Below, one piece after another: positions 21,172 to 32,340 of a stretch of DNA of 64,000 nt (position 1 is the stretch's first letter; each line of letters begins with the position of its first letter). A model generated the notes under the pieces. The model had not been told where the DNA came from. It saw only the letters and a program-made list of their open reading frames with translations, and searched no databases. Both the position numbers and the translations under genes were made by a program. This DNA comes from Ceratobasidium sp. AG-K (lineage: Eukaryota; Basidiomycota; Agaricomycetes; Cantharellales; Ceratobasidiaceae). Location: positions 1,674,001 to 1,738,000 of the forward strand of contig JAWNGF010000002.1 of NCBI GenBank assembly GCA_037039685.1, written 5' to 3'.

Positions 21172-23829
21172 CTAGCTTGCTTCCAGGGCGGCAAGCACCG
21201 CTTTTTCAATGGCTTCAAAGGTGTCGCGGCCCGTGTTGAGACTGCTCATGAAGTACACAACGTCCCCTAGAGTCCGTGCGTTTAGCCCCAAATCTCCGTT
21301 GGTCGCGAGTTGGCGCTGAACAGACGTGATGAAATCTTGAGCGATCGTAGCTTGATATCCTATACCCATATAATTGAGAGAAATTTCAACTAATATACTC
21401 ATTACTCACCTCCTTCAGCCCCACGAAGTGTCATAGCGAACACAGTGCCAAGTGACATGGCCTGTTCAACTCGCGCGCTCTTCGAGGCCGCCCCTACGAA
21501 ATCGGGATCCCACAGCGACCAAGCACCGCTATTGCCTCCACTCTTGTGCGCATACAATCCATTTCTACACCTGTCTCTTGCTTCGCTCCATCTCCTCCCC
21601 TCCACCACAGATTTCATCTCTTTGATTGCAGCAGTGGCGACCGCGCATCCCACTGGGTGTGCAGAGTAGCTATGACCATGGAGGAGTGCATCAATCTTTT
21701 TGGCCCCCGGAAAGTTGAATGCGTGGAAAATCGAGTTGGTACTCAGCGTTGCACTCAAAGGAACCACGCCTCCGGTGAGAATCTTTGCGTATACGGCGAT
21801 GTCCGGCACAGCTTCCAGCATTGAGGCTGAAGTGAGTGGACCTAACCGGTGAAAGCCCGTAAAGACCTCGTCAAAGATGATAGGGAGGCCGGTCCACTCA
21901 GAGTTGGAAGAAAGGGTGGTTTGGAACAGGTCGCCAGAGGAGCGCACGACGTCGACTAGGACGCGCTGGAAAAGTGGGTCTACGAAGAGCATGCCTCCGG
22001 CACCAAGAACGATAGGTTCGATCATGAGTGCGCCAAATTGTTGGCCCCGGTCTGTCAGTCGTTTAATTTCGCCTCGAATGTGTTCTCTGTAGATTTTAGC
22101 TAAAGGCGAATCGAGTCGAGAGGCCACGTCGTAGGCAGCTGAAATTGAAGAGAACGCAACTGTTTGCGGATTACCCTTGCCCATGGACGGAACAGTGATC
22201 CGTACGGTCCCATCGTGTATACCAATGGTTGGAGGATCGAACCAGAACCCCCGCTCTCGGTGCCATTCGACCGAAGCATTATACACTCCACCCTCGCAAG
22301 CGTCCATGGCACCGATCGTATCTCCGTGATAACTCCCCTTGATACCAAGTACACCCAGCTCTGTTTTCAGAGGGTTGTTAGGCTGAACTTGACTGCGACG
22401 AAGCGCTACCGCGCGTACCGCCATCTTCAGCGCAACTTCAACCGCAGTGCTCCCGTCGTCCGAGTAGAAGACGCGATCAGCCCAACCCTTGCCCGGACCC
22501 TGTACGAGGCGCTCTGCAAGTTCGAGTGCGGGCGAGTGTACAGCGAGAGGGAAGAGCACATGCCCGTAACGACCGGCGGCATGCGCGGCTGCTAGTGCCA
22601 GACGGGGATGGGAGTGCCCGAAGGATTGAGTCCACCAGGATGCGGATCCGTCTAGGTGAGGTTTGAGCAATGATTTGGGAGGCTCTGAGCTAGACGAAGG
22701 TGGCTCTGAGTGTACAGAGAAAGAGTCACCGTGCGCGCTGTCGATGGTTGTGATGTCCCGCTTGGGGTCCTTGATAAAGTCGTGTTGAACAAAAGGCCAC
22801 CAGAACGTGTTGGTTGCTCGTTCGGGCATGCTGCGGAGCTCGTCCAAGCGCTTGGTGTGAGCCTTGTCGAGAATCTTTTCAGCTCGATTTATCTCCCCTG
22901 ATCCGTCAGCGATACTAGCGTAGTATGCTTCCAAGGCTTGCTGGTCCTTCCCGGAGTCTTGGGCTCTAGGTGGTGGTGGAGGGGGCGCGCATACAACAAT
23001 GCCTTTTTCGGCAAACCAGGGAGTGAGATACTCATGGTTCAGATAAGCTTTCGAATCCGCCGGGTCAAGCATGCACAGCACCAGATCGACACTGTATCCA
23101 CGCAAGTGTAGAGACTCGTAAGCAGAAATGGTTGAAGAAATTCCACCGAGTCGGGGATCTGCTACCAGGATCGTTGGTAGGAGTAGCGGACGGTATGCAT
23201 CGGCTTGAAGCGTCCCGAGGAGAGTTGGACTATGAACACCTAACAAATGTCGGTCAGAGTCCGATCATATGGGATGATTTGTATTCCTAGGCGTGGGTCG
23301 AGTCTTACTCGCTTGACAAGTACCAGATATGCTCACCTCCAGCTGTTTCAATGAACATAGCCCCAGCTGCGTGATCTACCGCGCATTTTCGAATATGACT
23401 GGATATGCTTTTGATGAACTCGGCATCAGTGGGTGCAGGCTGTGTGTGCTCGGGATCATTGACAAAGCAAACGGCCTCGGACATGTCCTACCTTGGACTG
23501 GTCCCTCTTGGCTGCCAGGTGAGGGCTTACAGGGTCGCTGTAACGATACAAGCAATCCGTACGGATGCGGTCCCCATGAGAATGACTAGCGTGTCTGATT
23601 ATGTGCCTAAAACAAGCATTCTCAGAAGAATTGTAGTAATTTGCACGAGGTCATAAGCTCACTCATCGTCGGCATCGGCAGGATGGCCTGTACTAAGCGG
23701 CTTGAGGTAATACACACGTTTAGAGGCTGCCGCAGTTCGACACAGCGCTGTCGTGAGCACGGTCTTTCCCACGTCCGTGTTTGCACCAAAGACCTGGTGG
23801 ATACGCAGATGCTTGTACAGGTGCGCCAT
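21172..23829 (-). CDS. Bifunctional biotin synthesis enzyme: dethiobiotin synthetase fused to DAPA aminotransferase
   Basis: The start at 23829 is fixed by a TAG directly upstream in frame. The N-terminal BioD part has the P-loop VFGANTDVGKTVL, YYLKPLSTG, YRYSDPVSPHLAA, AMFIETAGGVHSPTLLG and PTILVADPRLGGISST. The BioA part is a class III PLP aminotransferase: TFWWPFVQHDF, ASWWTQSFGHSHPRL, RVFYSDDGSTAVEVALKMA, GSYHGDTIGAMD, PIIFDEVFTGFHRLG, the PLP lysine in YAKILTGGVVPLSATL, and LLHGHSYSAHPVGCAVA. It converts KAPA to DAPA and then to dethiobiotin, two consecutive steps in biotin synthesis. Plants (BIO3-BIO1) and some fungi make this same fusion. A short proline run and a charged linker separate the two halves. 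I see no mitochondrial presequence at the chosen start. The frame is intact. Confidence 0.93.
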
Positions 23830-24185
23830 CTATTTGGTCAAATCGTCGTCCCGGCCGCCGAGCTGACCGGCCTGGTTTCCTAACAACATGATTTAGGGAT
23901 GATGAGAAGCTAGCGCGGATTGATATTCGGATATATGCTGTGCAGCGCTCACCAACTGTGGGAGAGAAGAGGGGCGCCCGTAATGGAATATGTCACGTGG
24001 GCGTTTGCAGGGTCCAGTGCCGAAAGCCGTCCACCTTCACCGCCCCGCCCAGCGGTGCTCACGTTAACCGCAGCAACCAACTCCAACCAACTTCCACTGC
24101 TTTCCGTCAGTCGGTCGGCTAGGTGAGTAGAAATAGGCTCGTAGCGTAAACTTTGTTTCTGACCCCCGCTAGACCCCCTCCCGCT
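23830..24185. other. Divergent promoter of BioDA and the four-TM gene
   Basis: 356 bp between the two start codons. Nothing specific is recognised beyond the expected promoters. Confidence 0.4.
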
Positions 24186-25675
24186 ATGGCGCTCATAGAT
24201 ACTATCAGCAATGTGGTACACAAGATTATCCCTCAGAAGAAGGAGACATTCCCCAAGCCACTGAACACATCAGGTGGGATTGGATCTCATGGTATGCAAT
24301 TCGACGATGAGGTATGGTTATTACCGTCTTGTTCGCTCCAGGTTCAGGGTGTAGGTTGACGTTTATGATGATATATTAGATGCCACTCTCGAAGCCAGCC
24401 ATAGTGTACTATGCCTGCCAACTGTTCTTTACGTTCCTCGCGCTATGCTGCTTTGCATCTGTCGCTTCATTCCAGGCGAAATGGAAGATAGGACCATGTA
24501 AGTGGTCGTGTTGGAGTCAACGCGGGGATGTTCTTCCGTGATCACTGACGAAATTGCTTGGGGCTCCAGCTGGACTTTCGGGGTTCGCGATATTCGTCGC
24601 CGTCACGTCGTTTTTGCTATCATTGTTCATGCTCTTGGTGCCTGTCATATACGACAAGTATGACCGACTCGTTCGGTTAGCGCGGACGCTGCAAGAAGTA
24701 CGCGTCATGTTCATCCTCTCCACTGCTGGTCTACTGTGGAGTCTGCTCGTTAGGTAAGGGTATTATCAAACATCCAGTTTAAGACCCACGCTGACCATGT
24801 GAATAGCTTTGTTACAACTATCTCAGGTAACTACTTCGATGGTTGGTCGTTATATCCGGTACTAATCGGGATACCTAGCATTCACCCAAGCTGGCTGCAA
24901 GAACCCTGACAACGACCCCCATGCTGATTTGGGAGATACCTTCAAAACCCAGCTCAAAGGATGGTGCAGCACCAAGAAGGCCGGCGCTGTTTTCTTCTGG
25001 CTAGCTTTCGGAGCCTGGGTCGCCACGTTCGTGATAGCCGTTATGGAATGGCGCTCTGGCACTCTGCGTGGACGAAGGCGCAACACCGGACGCGAAGAGG
25101 GCTTCGTTCCTCCCGTTCAAGACGACACCTCGAGCATCTTTACGCGCGAGTACGAGAGGCACCCAAACCATGACGAGGATGACGACGAAGACGACCGTGA
25201 CAACCACCGTAGCCCATTCGCAGACCAGCCACCCCAGCTTCCTCCTCCCTCGTTTGCCGTCGACCCTCAGCCTCGCGCAAGCATGGATGCGTACGGTGCG
25301 TTCAACGACCCTGTTCCGAGTGGATACGGAGGAAGCGGTCCGACATCCCCGATTGGCCAGAATAGGCCGTTGTCCACGGTGACGGCCGACCCATATGCCC
25401 AAATCCGAGTGAACCTTGGTGGTGGCTCACCGGTGGGCGGATTCGGCGCCACCCCTGCTCCCGCTCCAGCACCAGCGCCAGCGCCCGCACCGACTACGTT
25501 CGCTCCTGCCCCGCCGACCTACACCGCTAGTCCACCACTCCAGTATGGCGATCCAAGCTACGCGGGCACTGGTGCTGCAGCGTTTGGGCAGGCCGGCGGG
25601 TTTGCTATGCCCTCGACTCAGCCACCAGCTCAACAGCAAACGTCATCGCAGTACCAGTATCCGACCTACCAGTAG
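24186..25675 (+). CDS. Four-TM MARVEL-like membrane protein with a disordered Pro/Ala tail
   Basis: The start is MALIDTISNVVHKIIPQKKETF. Four hydrophobic segments follow: IVYYACQLFFTFLALCCFASV, SGFAIFVAVTSFLLSLFMLLV, FILSTAGLLWSLLVSFVTTI and AGAVFFWLAFGAWVATFVIAV. The loop between spans 3 and 4 holds two cysteines (FTQAGC, GWC). A long cytosolic tail contains an acidic stretch (DEDDDEDDRDNH), an AP repeat (ATPAPAPAPAPAPAPTT) and a Gln/Tyr-rich end (SSQYQYPTYQ). Four spans, a cysteine-bearing loop and a polar tail fit MARVEL-type membrane organisers of fungi, but I have no specific homologue in mind. Five exons. Confidence 0.75.
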
Positions 25676-26197
25676 GAGCATAAATGAGAGGGGAATGCGT
25701 AACAGAAGATGAGGTGAAGGGTACGACTCGGATGAAGGTCTCTAAAGCATATTGTGAAGTTAAAGGTCGAATTTAATTCGATGATTTGGTGTCGTACTTA
25801 TGTGGCTTCTGGTTTTGCTTGAAATCTACTACAATTTTCAGTTACTGTACTCACGCTCATGGACCATGTAGTGTAACTTAGACACTTATACCCCGTTTGA
25901 ATGTGGATAGAGTTCGGGCTGTTACTTGTAACGCTGGTCGGAAAGGGTCGACAATTTGAGTCACGCTTCCGGAAATAAAGAATTTGGCGATCATTCTGAG
26001 CTATCTGCTGGCCATTACGACTCTCGACTGGACGACTCATGGAGCTGTAAAGACTGTGCGCAACTGTACAACAAACACCCTAAACTTATATACAATCTTC
26101 GCCTTGACCTTATTTGATCTGCTGACTCCACTTACGCATTAATTACCTACCACTGTCATCCACCACCTAAACTCGAACTCGGGCTTGAACGAGAGAC
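25676..26197. other. Intergenic region before XPOT
   Basis: 3' UTR of the membrane-protein gene and the promoter of XPOT. No other feature supported. Confidence 0.4.
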
Positions 26198-29100
26198 ATG
26201 TCGACTGAGCAGAATATCCTCAGTGCAATATCCATTGCATCTGACCCTGCGCAGAACCGAGCTCTCCAGAACGAGGCCGTGGAGTTCTTGAATACCGTGC
26301 GAGCTGGTGCGATTGAAACATGGCCAGTGGCGTTGAAACTCTTTGTTGGGGAAGACTCGGCTGCGAGGACCAAGCAGAGCGTCCACGTAAGGTTGTTTGC
26401 GCTCCAAGTTCTAGACGAGTTGTTGGACAACCGGTGAGTGTGGCGTGCTAAAATGGAAAAATAGATGGGGCTGATTGGGGCTGCGGGTATCTAGACATGA
26501 AGAGCTTGCGAATGCTGGGAGGGCCCAGGAAACCTATGCCACGCTGCAGTCCACGTTGGGAGCCTATATCACGGACGAATATGTCTCAGGGTCTGCAGAG
26601 GCCAACGCACCATGTAAGCTCATAGTTTTCCATCTTGGTCGAGTGACTAATCCCTCATCTAACTTCCCGCTATTTACCTTGTTCTGTAGTTATCAGGAAC
26701 AAATTCTCACACACCCTCGCACTGTTATTCCTTTGTACCTATCCGGACCAGTGGCCTACCTTCTTCACCTCCATATCCCCACTCCTCCATGCCTCTCCAG
26801 GATCCTCAACCCCTGTGCTTAATCCGCACGTATCTACATTTTTCCTCCGACTCTTGCTCGAAATATCGGGTGAAATCCACGACCAGACAATTAAATCGGC
26901 GCGGTCTTTTGTTGCTAGCCGCCATGCACGCGACACTAATGTGCGCGATGCCATTCGCGCCAAGGATGCAGTTGGAGTCAACGCAGACGTAATCAGGATC
27001 TTGGAAGAGGTCACTACTATGCTCGAGGCTCTCCGCGCAGGCGGCGCGCCTGTGTCAGATAGTCTAGGGCAGACACAATTGGTCGAATTGGTCGAGCTTA
27101 CGATCAAGGCATTTGCAGGATATGTTCGTGAGTACTGGGCGTTTAATTGATGCTGGGCGCATACATTGATCCAATGTCTGGCTTTCAAGCTTGGGTCGAT
27201 ATTAATTTAACTGTCACACCCACAACTATCAACTTGCTCTTCAAGCTCCTTTCAGATCCCGTTGCTCCTATTAGATTGGCCACCTCGGCCGCTCTCTTGC
27301 GTATCGTACAAAAGGGATTAAAGGACCCGTCGGACAAGTTGCAGCTCTTCCGCGTGCTGTCTTTAGGGCAAGTTTTAGAAATGCTCGAGGCAAAAACTCG
27401 TATTGCTGGATCCAAGGACGACAGCGAGAATGACGATGAGGTTACTTATCGGGAATCACTGGGCAAGTTGACGAGCGGGTTGGGTTTAGAGTTGATCAAG
27501 TTGTGCGATGAGGTAGGTCATCTCAAAGATTTTTTAGCGCCATCTAGATTCACATTGTATAGCAATCTGGCTCTCCTCCTACGATTCTTGCGGGTGGAGA
27601 AGAGTTGCTCCAGCAGCTGCTACCCATCATGCTCAAATTTCTTGCCGATGATTACGATGACGTTTCGTCTTCGGTGTTCCCTCTGCTTAGCCAAATCTTT
27701 GTAGTGGTAAGTCTTCGCTCCGCCTCTTGCCCGTCACACATTAATACTCTTCCTGCGACAGTACAAGCGCGCCAAGAAGAACTCACCGCAAACCCACCTG
27801 ACGCCGGCCAAACGTAATTTCTTGATGCAAACGCTCGAAATTTTGCTACGCAAGATGCGTTGGGATCCAGAGGAAGACCCTGACGATCTGGACGAGGATG
27901 ATCGCGGCGCTTTCGAGACGCTGCGGAGCGACTTGCGACTATTCCTTGACTCGATTTCAGCAATCGACGAGGAACTCGTGACTAATGCGATCAAGACGCT
28001 CGCAATGAACACGCTAACTCGTGCCGACGATAGCGTTGGGTGGGCGGACGCCGAATTGTCTGTGTACTTGGTGTTTTTGTATGGAGAGTTCCAGAAGGGC
28101 GATAGGTGTAAGCGAATCTTATTTTCCGATTACAGCAGTTCACTAACCCGTCCCAGCCAAAGGGCGGGTGGCGTTTGTTACTCCACCGGAGGAGGTAATC
28201 AAGGACAAGAAAAAGGCGCAAGACTGGGGACAATATCCGTTGACACCTCACGGAGAGATGCTTGACGCGCTCATGCGTTCGAGGATCTCTGCGTACCCCC
28301 ATAATGCAGTTGCCATTCAGTACTTTGAGACTGTCGGCCGATATGGCGATTTCTTCAAGGTTCGAAAGCAGTATGTAGAAGGCGTATTGACGACATTTAT
28401 TGATGCCCGGTACGTCGGTCTGAACATGATGCTTCCTTTTATTGAGATCCCATTATCAGTGGTATCCATCATCCAAAAGAGAGCGTCCGAAGACGAGTGT
28501 TTTACATCTTCTTCAAATTCATCAAGGACTGCAAGACTGAAATCCCGCCGGAATACGTTACGACCATTATCGATAGTATGCGAGATGTGCTTGTTGTGAG
28601 CGCGGAGCTTCCCGAGCCAGAGTCATCCGAACAGGATCTTTTGGCTGAGGCTCTAAGCAGCGCTGGATTCTTCGACAGCCAGCTCTACCTTTTCGAGAGC
28701 GTTGGGACATTGGTGTCGTTGTTGGCCAAAGAGCCCGAGAAGCAAGCTACAGTGCTGCAGGTATGTGTCGCTTATACTAGACCAGATTGTGGATAATGAC
28801 GCGGCTCGTAGACGATTACCGCCCCTCTTCTGGCGAGCTTACAGCAGAGCATACAAACACCGATCAATGGCCCGCAGGATATATTACCTGTCTTGCAGGC
28901 GCACCATGTTATCCGCGCGCTAGGTTCGGTCGCCAAAGGGTTCCCCGAGGCGCCTCAATCGACACCTGTTCCTCCGCCCGCCTGGATTTTAGTCTTGAAG
29001 CAAGTCGCCGAGGCTATTCTAGTCTCGCTCGAGGCCATGAATCAACACCGTGCTATTCGCGATGCTGTGAGTGGTGCCTGTTTATTTGTTAAAGATGCAT

Positions 29101-30124
29101 ATAGTTAAGTGTTATTCAGTCCAGATTTGCTTTCGCACGAATCATCGCGTCTACTGGGTCAAATATTACGCAGTATATACCGATGCTCATGAACCATCTG
29201 ATCAGGCAGTCTCAGCCCGTCGAACTAGTAGATTTCCTCTCGTTCTTGTCGTTCACTGTGCACAAGCTTCAGGTACACACCTACTTCTAGTGTCCGATCC
29301 ACCTGTGCTAACGCAAACGTTTCCTACAGAATGAGATTTTCACGGTCCTTGATGAACTGATCTCGCCATTGAGCACGCATATCTTCGAAATCCTGGGGAA
29401 ACCAGTGGAAGGAACCGATGATAGACTACAACATAACGACACCAAAAAGGCATACCTGGAGTTCCTGACGCATATCATGACAGACCGCATGCATGCAGTC
29501 TTTGTCTCTGAACGTGAGTTGGATCCCGTGCCGATTCATGGCTGTTCCTAACACTTATTTATTCACAGGAAACAAGGAACAACTTCCTAACCTTGTACAG
29601 AGCATCGCAAATATTGCGGAGAACATATCTGATCCAGCCAGTTCAAAGCTAGCATTGTCCTTCCTCGCACGATCTGCAGTTGCTTTCGCTCAAGCTCCAG
29701 ATGCGCCAGGAGCCCAGCCTAACCCAAACGCGCCCGCAGTCCAAATCGAATTTGATGTTGTTCCTGGGTACCAATCCTTCATCTATGAGAGGCTCGTTCC
29801 GCTTGCATTTAGCATTCCCGCATCTCCGGCGTTTAACATCAAAGACGGACAAGGCCTCTCGGTAAGCGCCGTGACATGCCAAAGCTCCTGACCAACTTAT
29901 CGCTTTTACTCCCTTAGGCCACTATGGAGATCGGAGTGCTCCTCCGACAAATCTATCAGGCTCGTGGGCAGGAAGCCCTCAAGTACTTAGCAGAGGTGTA
30001 TCTCCCATCCCAAAACTGGCCACCCGCGCTTGCCGCCGAGTTTGTGACCAAGTTGACCGAAATGGATGCCAAACAGTTTAGAAAGTACTTTGCAGATTTT
30101 GTTCGGAGCTCTGGGTCGTCATAA
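26198..30124 (+). CDS. LOS1: Exportin-T (Los1), tRNA nuclear export receptor
   Basis: The start is MSTEQNILSAISIASDPAQ. HEAT-like helices of the importin-beta family fill the protein: VRLFALQVLDELLDNR, TYATLQSTLGAYI, FIRNKFSHTLALLFLCTYPDQWPTFF (typical exportin N-terminal block), VPWVDINLTVTPTTINLLFKLL, LKFLADDYDDVSSSVFPLL, YVEGVLTTFIDARGLHHPKESVRRRVFYIFFKFIKD, and the C-terminal HLIRQSQPVELVDFLSFLSFTVHKL and NEIFTVLDELISPLSTHIF. It ends FRKYFADFVRSSGSS. This domain series is that of Exportin-T/Los1, which takes mature tRNA to the cytoplasm with Ran-GTP. About 15 introns, about 1,000 residues, frame intact. Confidence 0.93.
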
Positions 30125-30957
30125 TGTTCTTCATTATTGTTGGATTGCTTGCAATTTGGGAAATTATTTGCTCGTGCCAAGTCATAAATGTTATTATGCG
30201 TCTTTCACTCCCTCACCTGAAATCTTCAGGCAGACCATACCTGAATGCGTTATGGGTTGATCTCCGTTTTGTCCGTGTTTCATGGATTAGAATTGTCGCC
30301 AACTGTGGATGCTCCATCGTACGTGTCTCTGGGCGACGGATCGTGTCATGCGTTTGTCTTCCCTTTCCGAACCAGGCGCTCTCCAAAAGGGCAATTCCAC
30401 AATACCGTAATGAGTGTACAACGTTGTTGTGTTCATCGTACGTCGAGCGACGGCTGTGGTCTAGAAGGCCATGTTGTTTTCTCGTGGTTGTCTTCTGGGC
30501 AACCAGGGACAGCTAGAAGCGGCAAATGTGTACAGTCAATTGCATAAGCGCTCTCCTGTCGATCCTTTCCGGTCATGCTAACCTTGCTCACGCTCCGATG
30601 AGTCTGATCTCTGTGGATAGAAGACAGAGAATGCCCCTTGGCGAGGACGCAGTAGTCATGCAACCTGAATCCTTCTCCGTGATCGTAAGAGTAGTTCTCG
30701 GTTTTGTTTTTTTCGAATTTCAGCAGCTTTTTCTCGGAGCAATCACCTTAAAAGTCGATGCGTTCGCGTTCTTGGATAGCCAGCCCCTTGCTCATCTTTC
30801 ACTCCTAGCTCGGTACCGGTACCAGCTTTCCTTTTCGGACTTTTCCCTTCGTTCATATCTTGGGCCAGGTTGCTCTAATCTTTACTCTACATTTTCGATT
30901 CTACGCACATCCTTTCGGACTCAACTTTCGATCGTTCTTGCCTGCAAACTCGTCAAC
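30125..30957. other. Intergenic region before the secreted orphan
   Basis: 833 bp with only the XPOT 3' end and the promoter/5' UTR of the next gene. The open frame running into the gene from 30526 has no coding character before the ATG at 30958. Confidence 0.45.
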
Positions 30958-32162
30958 ATGATGTACAATTTTGCCTCTCTCTCTATTTTCGCTCTGGCTT
31001 TCTCCTCGATGGTATCCGCTAGGCCTATAGTTAACCGTGGCTACGGCGTCGCAGCCCGTAAGTTTCTTGACGCGTGTGTTGCAAGCAGGACACGATCTGA
31101 CCCTCAATTGGCGAATAGCTCTTACCCCCCGTGCGTCGATTCCCGTAACTTTGGGAGGCGTTCAGATCGGACGGAACGAGCGAGGTAGATATGGTGCTCT
31201 AGTCCCTCATCCGCCGCTGATCCCGTTGCAGGTGGAGATCTTGATGACTTCTTTGGCGTTGGGAACTTTGCTGGGTATGTTGGTGCTCTGTTCAACCCAC
31301 ACTGTGACCCTAACTCACAACCACGCCAGAAACCTCAACCAAGTAACCATCATAGAGCAGAGGCAGCAATTGGTGTGCAGCTCCAACGATTTGCGGCGGG
31401 TGCGCCAGCAACTAGCTGTAATTCAAGGTATATGCGCATTCTCGAGTGCTCCGGTTTCTTATTTAACACATGGGTTATTAGAATTTGCCAAGCAAATCAT
31501 CCTTCAGCAAGTGTGCGAAGTCGAAATCCAGACTGTGTAAGTCCTAGTGATTCACGTTACAATAAACAATCACTCAATGTCACCGTAGTATCATTCAGCA
31601 ACTCAATGCTCGGTTTGTGGACTTTGGACGAAATGTCCGGCGGTCCAAGGGACGCAACGTTGCCCCTAGTTTCGATCTGGTCGTTGCACAAAAGATCACG
31701 GAGATTACTCAGGTTATTAGCCGAGGTGGCAGCCTGCGTGATTTGGATCTTGGGTTCTTGGGTTCGGATATTGGGCGCAATAGCGTTCGGATCGGAGGCA
31801 GCAACTGGGATGATGCTACGAGCCCCGGGTCTGTCGGCAACGCGTACAAGGTCGTCCGGGATGAGCAAAAGAAGGAACAAGAGAAGAACACTCCGGAGCC
31901 TCCGAGCGCAACCTCGGTAAGCCTATGTTATTTATAACCCCTAGTCCACGGGCTGACTGCTGGTGTGCATGCATAGACTGAAGGTACCGCTGCTTCTACC
32001 TCGCCGGTTGCTGTCGAGACTGCCACAGAGAGCTCAACCGAGGCGATCACTTCAACGGCGAGGCTTCCGCCACGGAATCGATCACAGCTGCAACTCCAGT
32101 TCCTACCGAGCGCAAGTGAAGCTGATCATAAGGATATATGCGTTGGGATTTTTAATTCGTGA
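30958..32162 (+). CDS. Secreted orphan protein with a signal peptide
   Basis: The N-terminus MMYNFASLSIFALAFSSMVSARPIV is a classic signal peptide with cleavage expected after VSA. Exons then give PLTPRASIPVTLGGVQIGRNE, (across a 47-nt intron near 31187) RGGDLDDFFGVGNFAGNLNQ, VTIIEQRQQLVCSSNDLRRVRQ, EFAKQIILQQVCEVEIQTV, VDFGRNVRRSKGRNVAPSFDL and GSNWDDATSPGSVGNAYKVV. A Ser/Thr/Glu-rich tail (TPEPPSATSTEGTAASTSP) follows. Two Cys lie in the middle. I recognise no family. The end is uncertain: the frame I follow stops at 32160-32162, but a neighbouring frame (EASATESITAATPVPTERK, stop 32117-32119) looks more like a natural tail, so one more missing base is possible. Confidence 0.6.
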
Positions 32163-32334
32163 TGTCATTCGTTATAACTTGTTTTTTCAGTAATCTGTGC
32201 TTAGTTGCATTGAGAGCAATTGAGAACAAATCAATCACCCGCGCGCGATACCAACGATAGCAAATAGCATAATAGGTGAATTACTGGGAAGCTACAATCC
32301 AATACAGTGGCGATTGTGATGCCTGACACAAGTT

Positions 32335-32340
32335 TCAGGC
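32335..32340 (-). other. 6-nt terminal exon of CUL3
   Basis: Reading on after YNYL runs to [10 protein letters not shown] and a stop in the intron. Splicing from GTATGC after TTG to an acceptor ending TTAG adds GCC TGA. The family's invariant YLA ending supports this exon. Confidence 0.8.
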
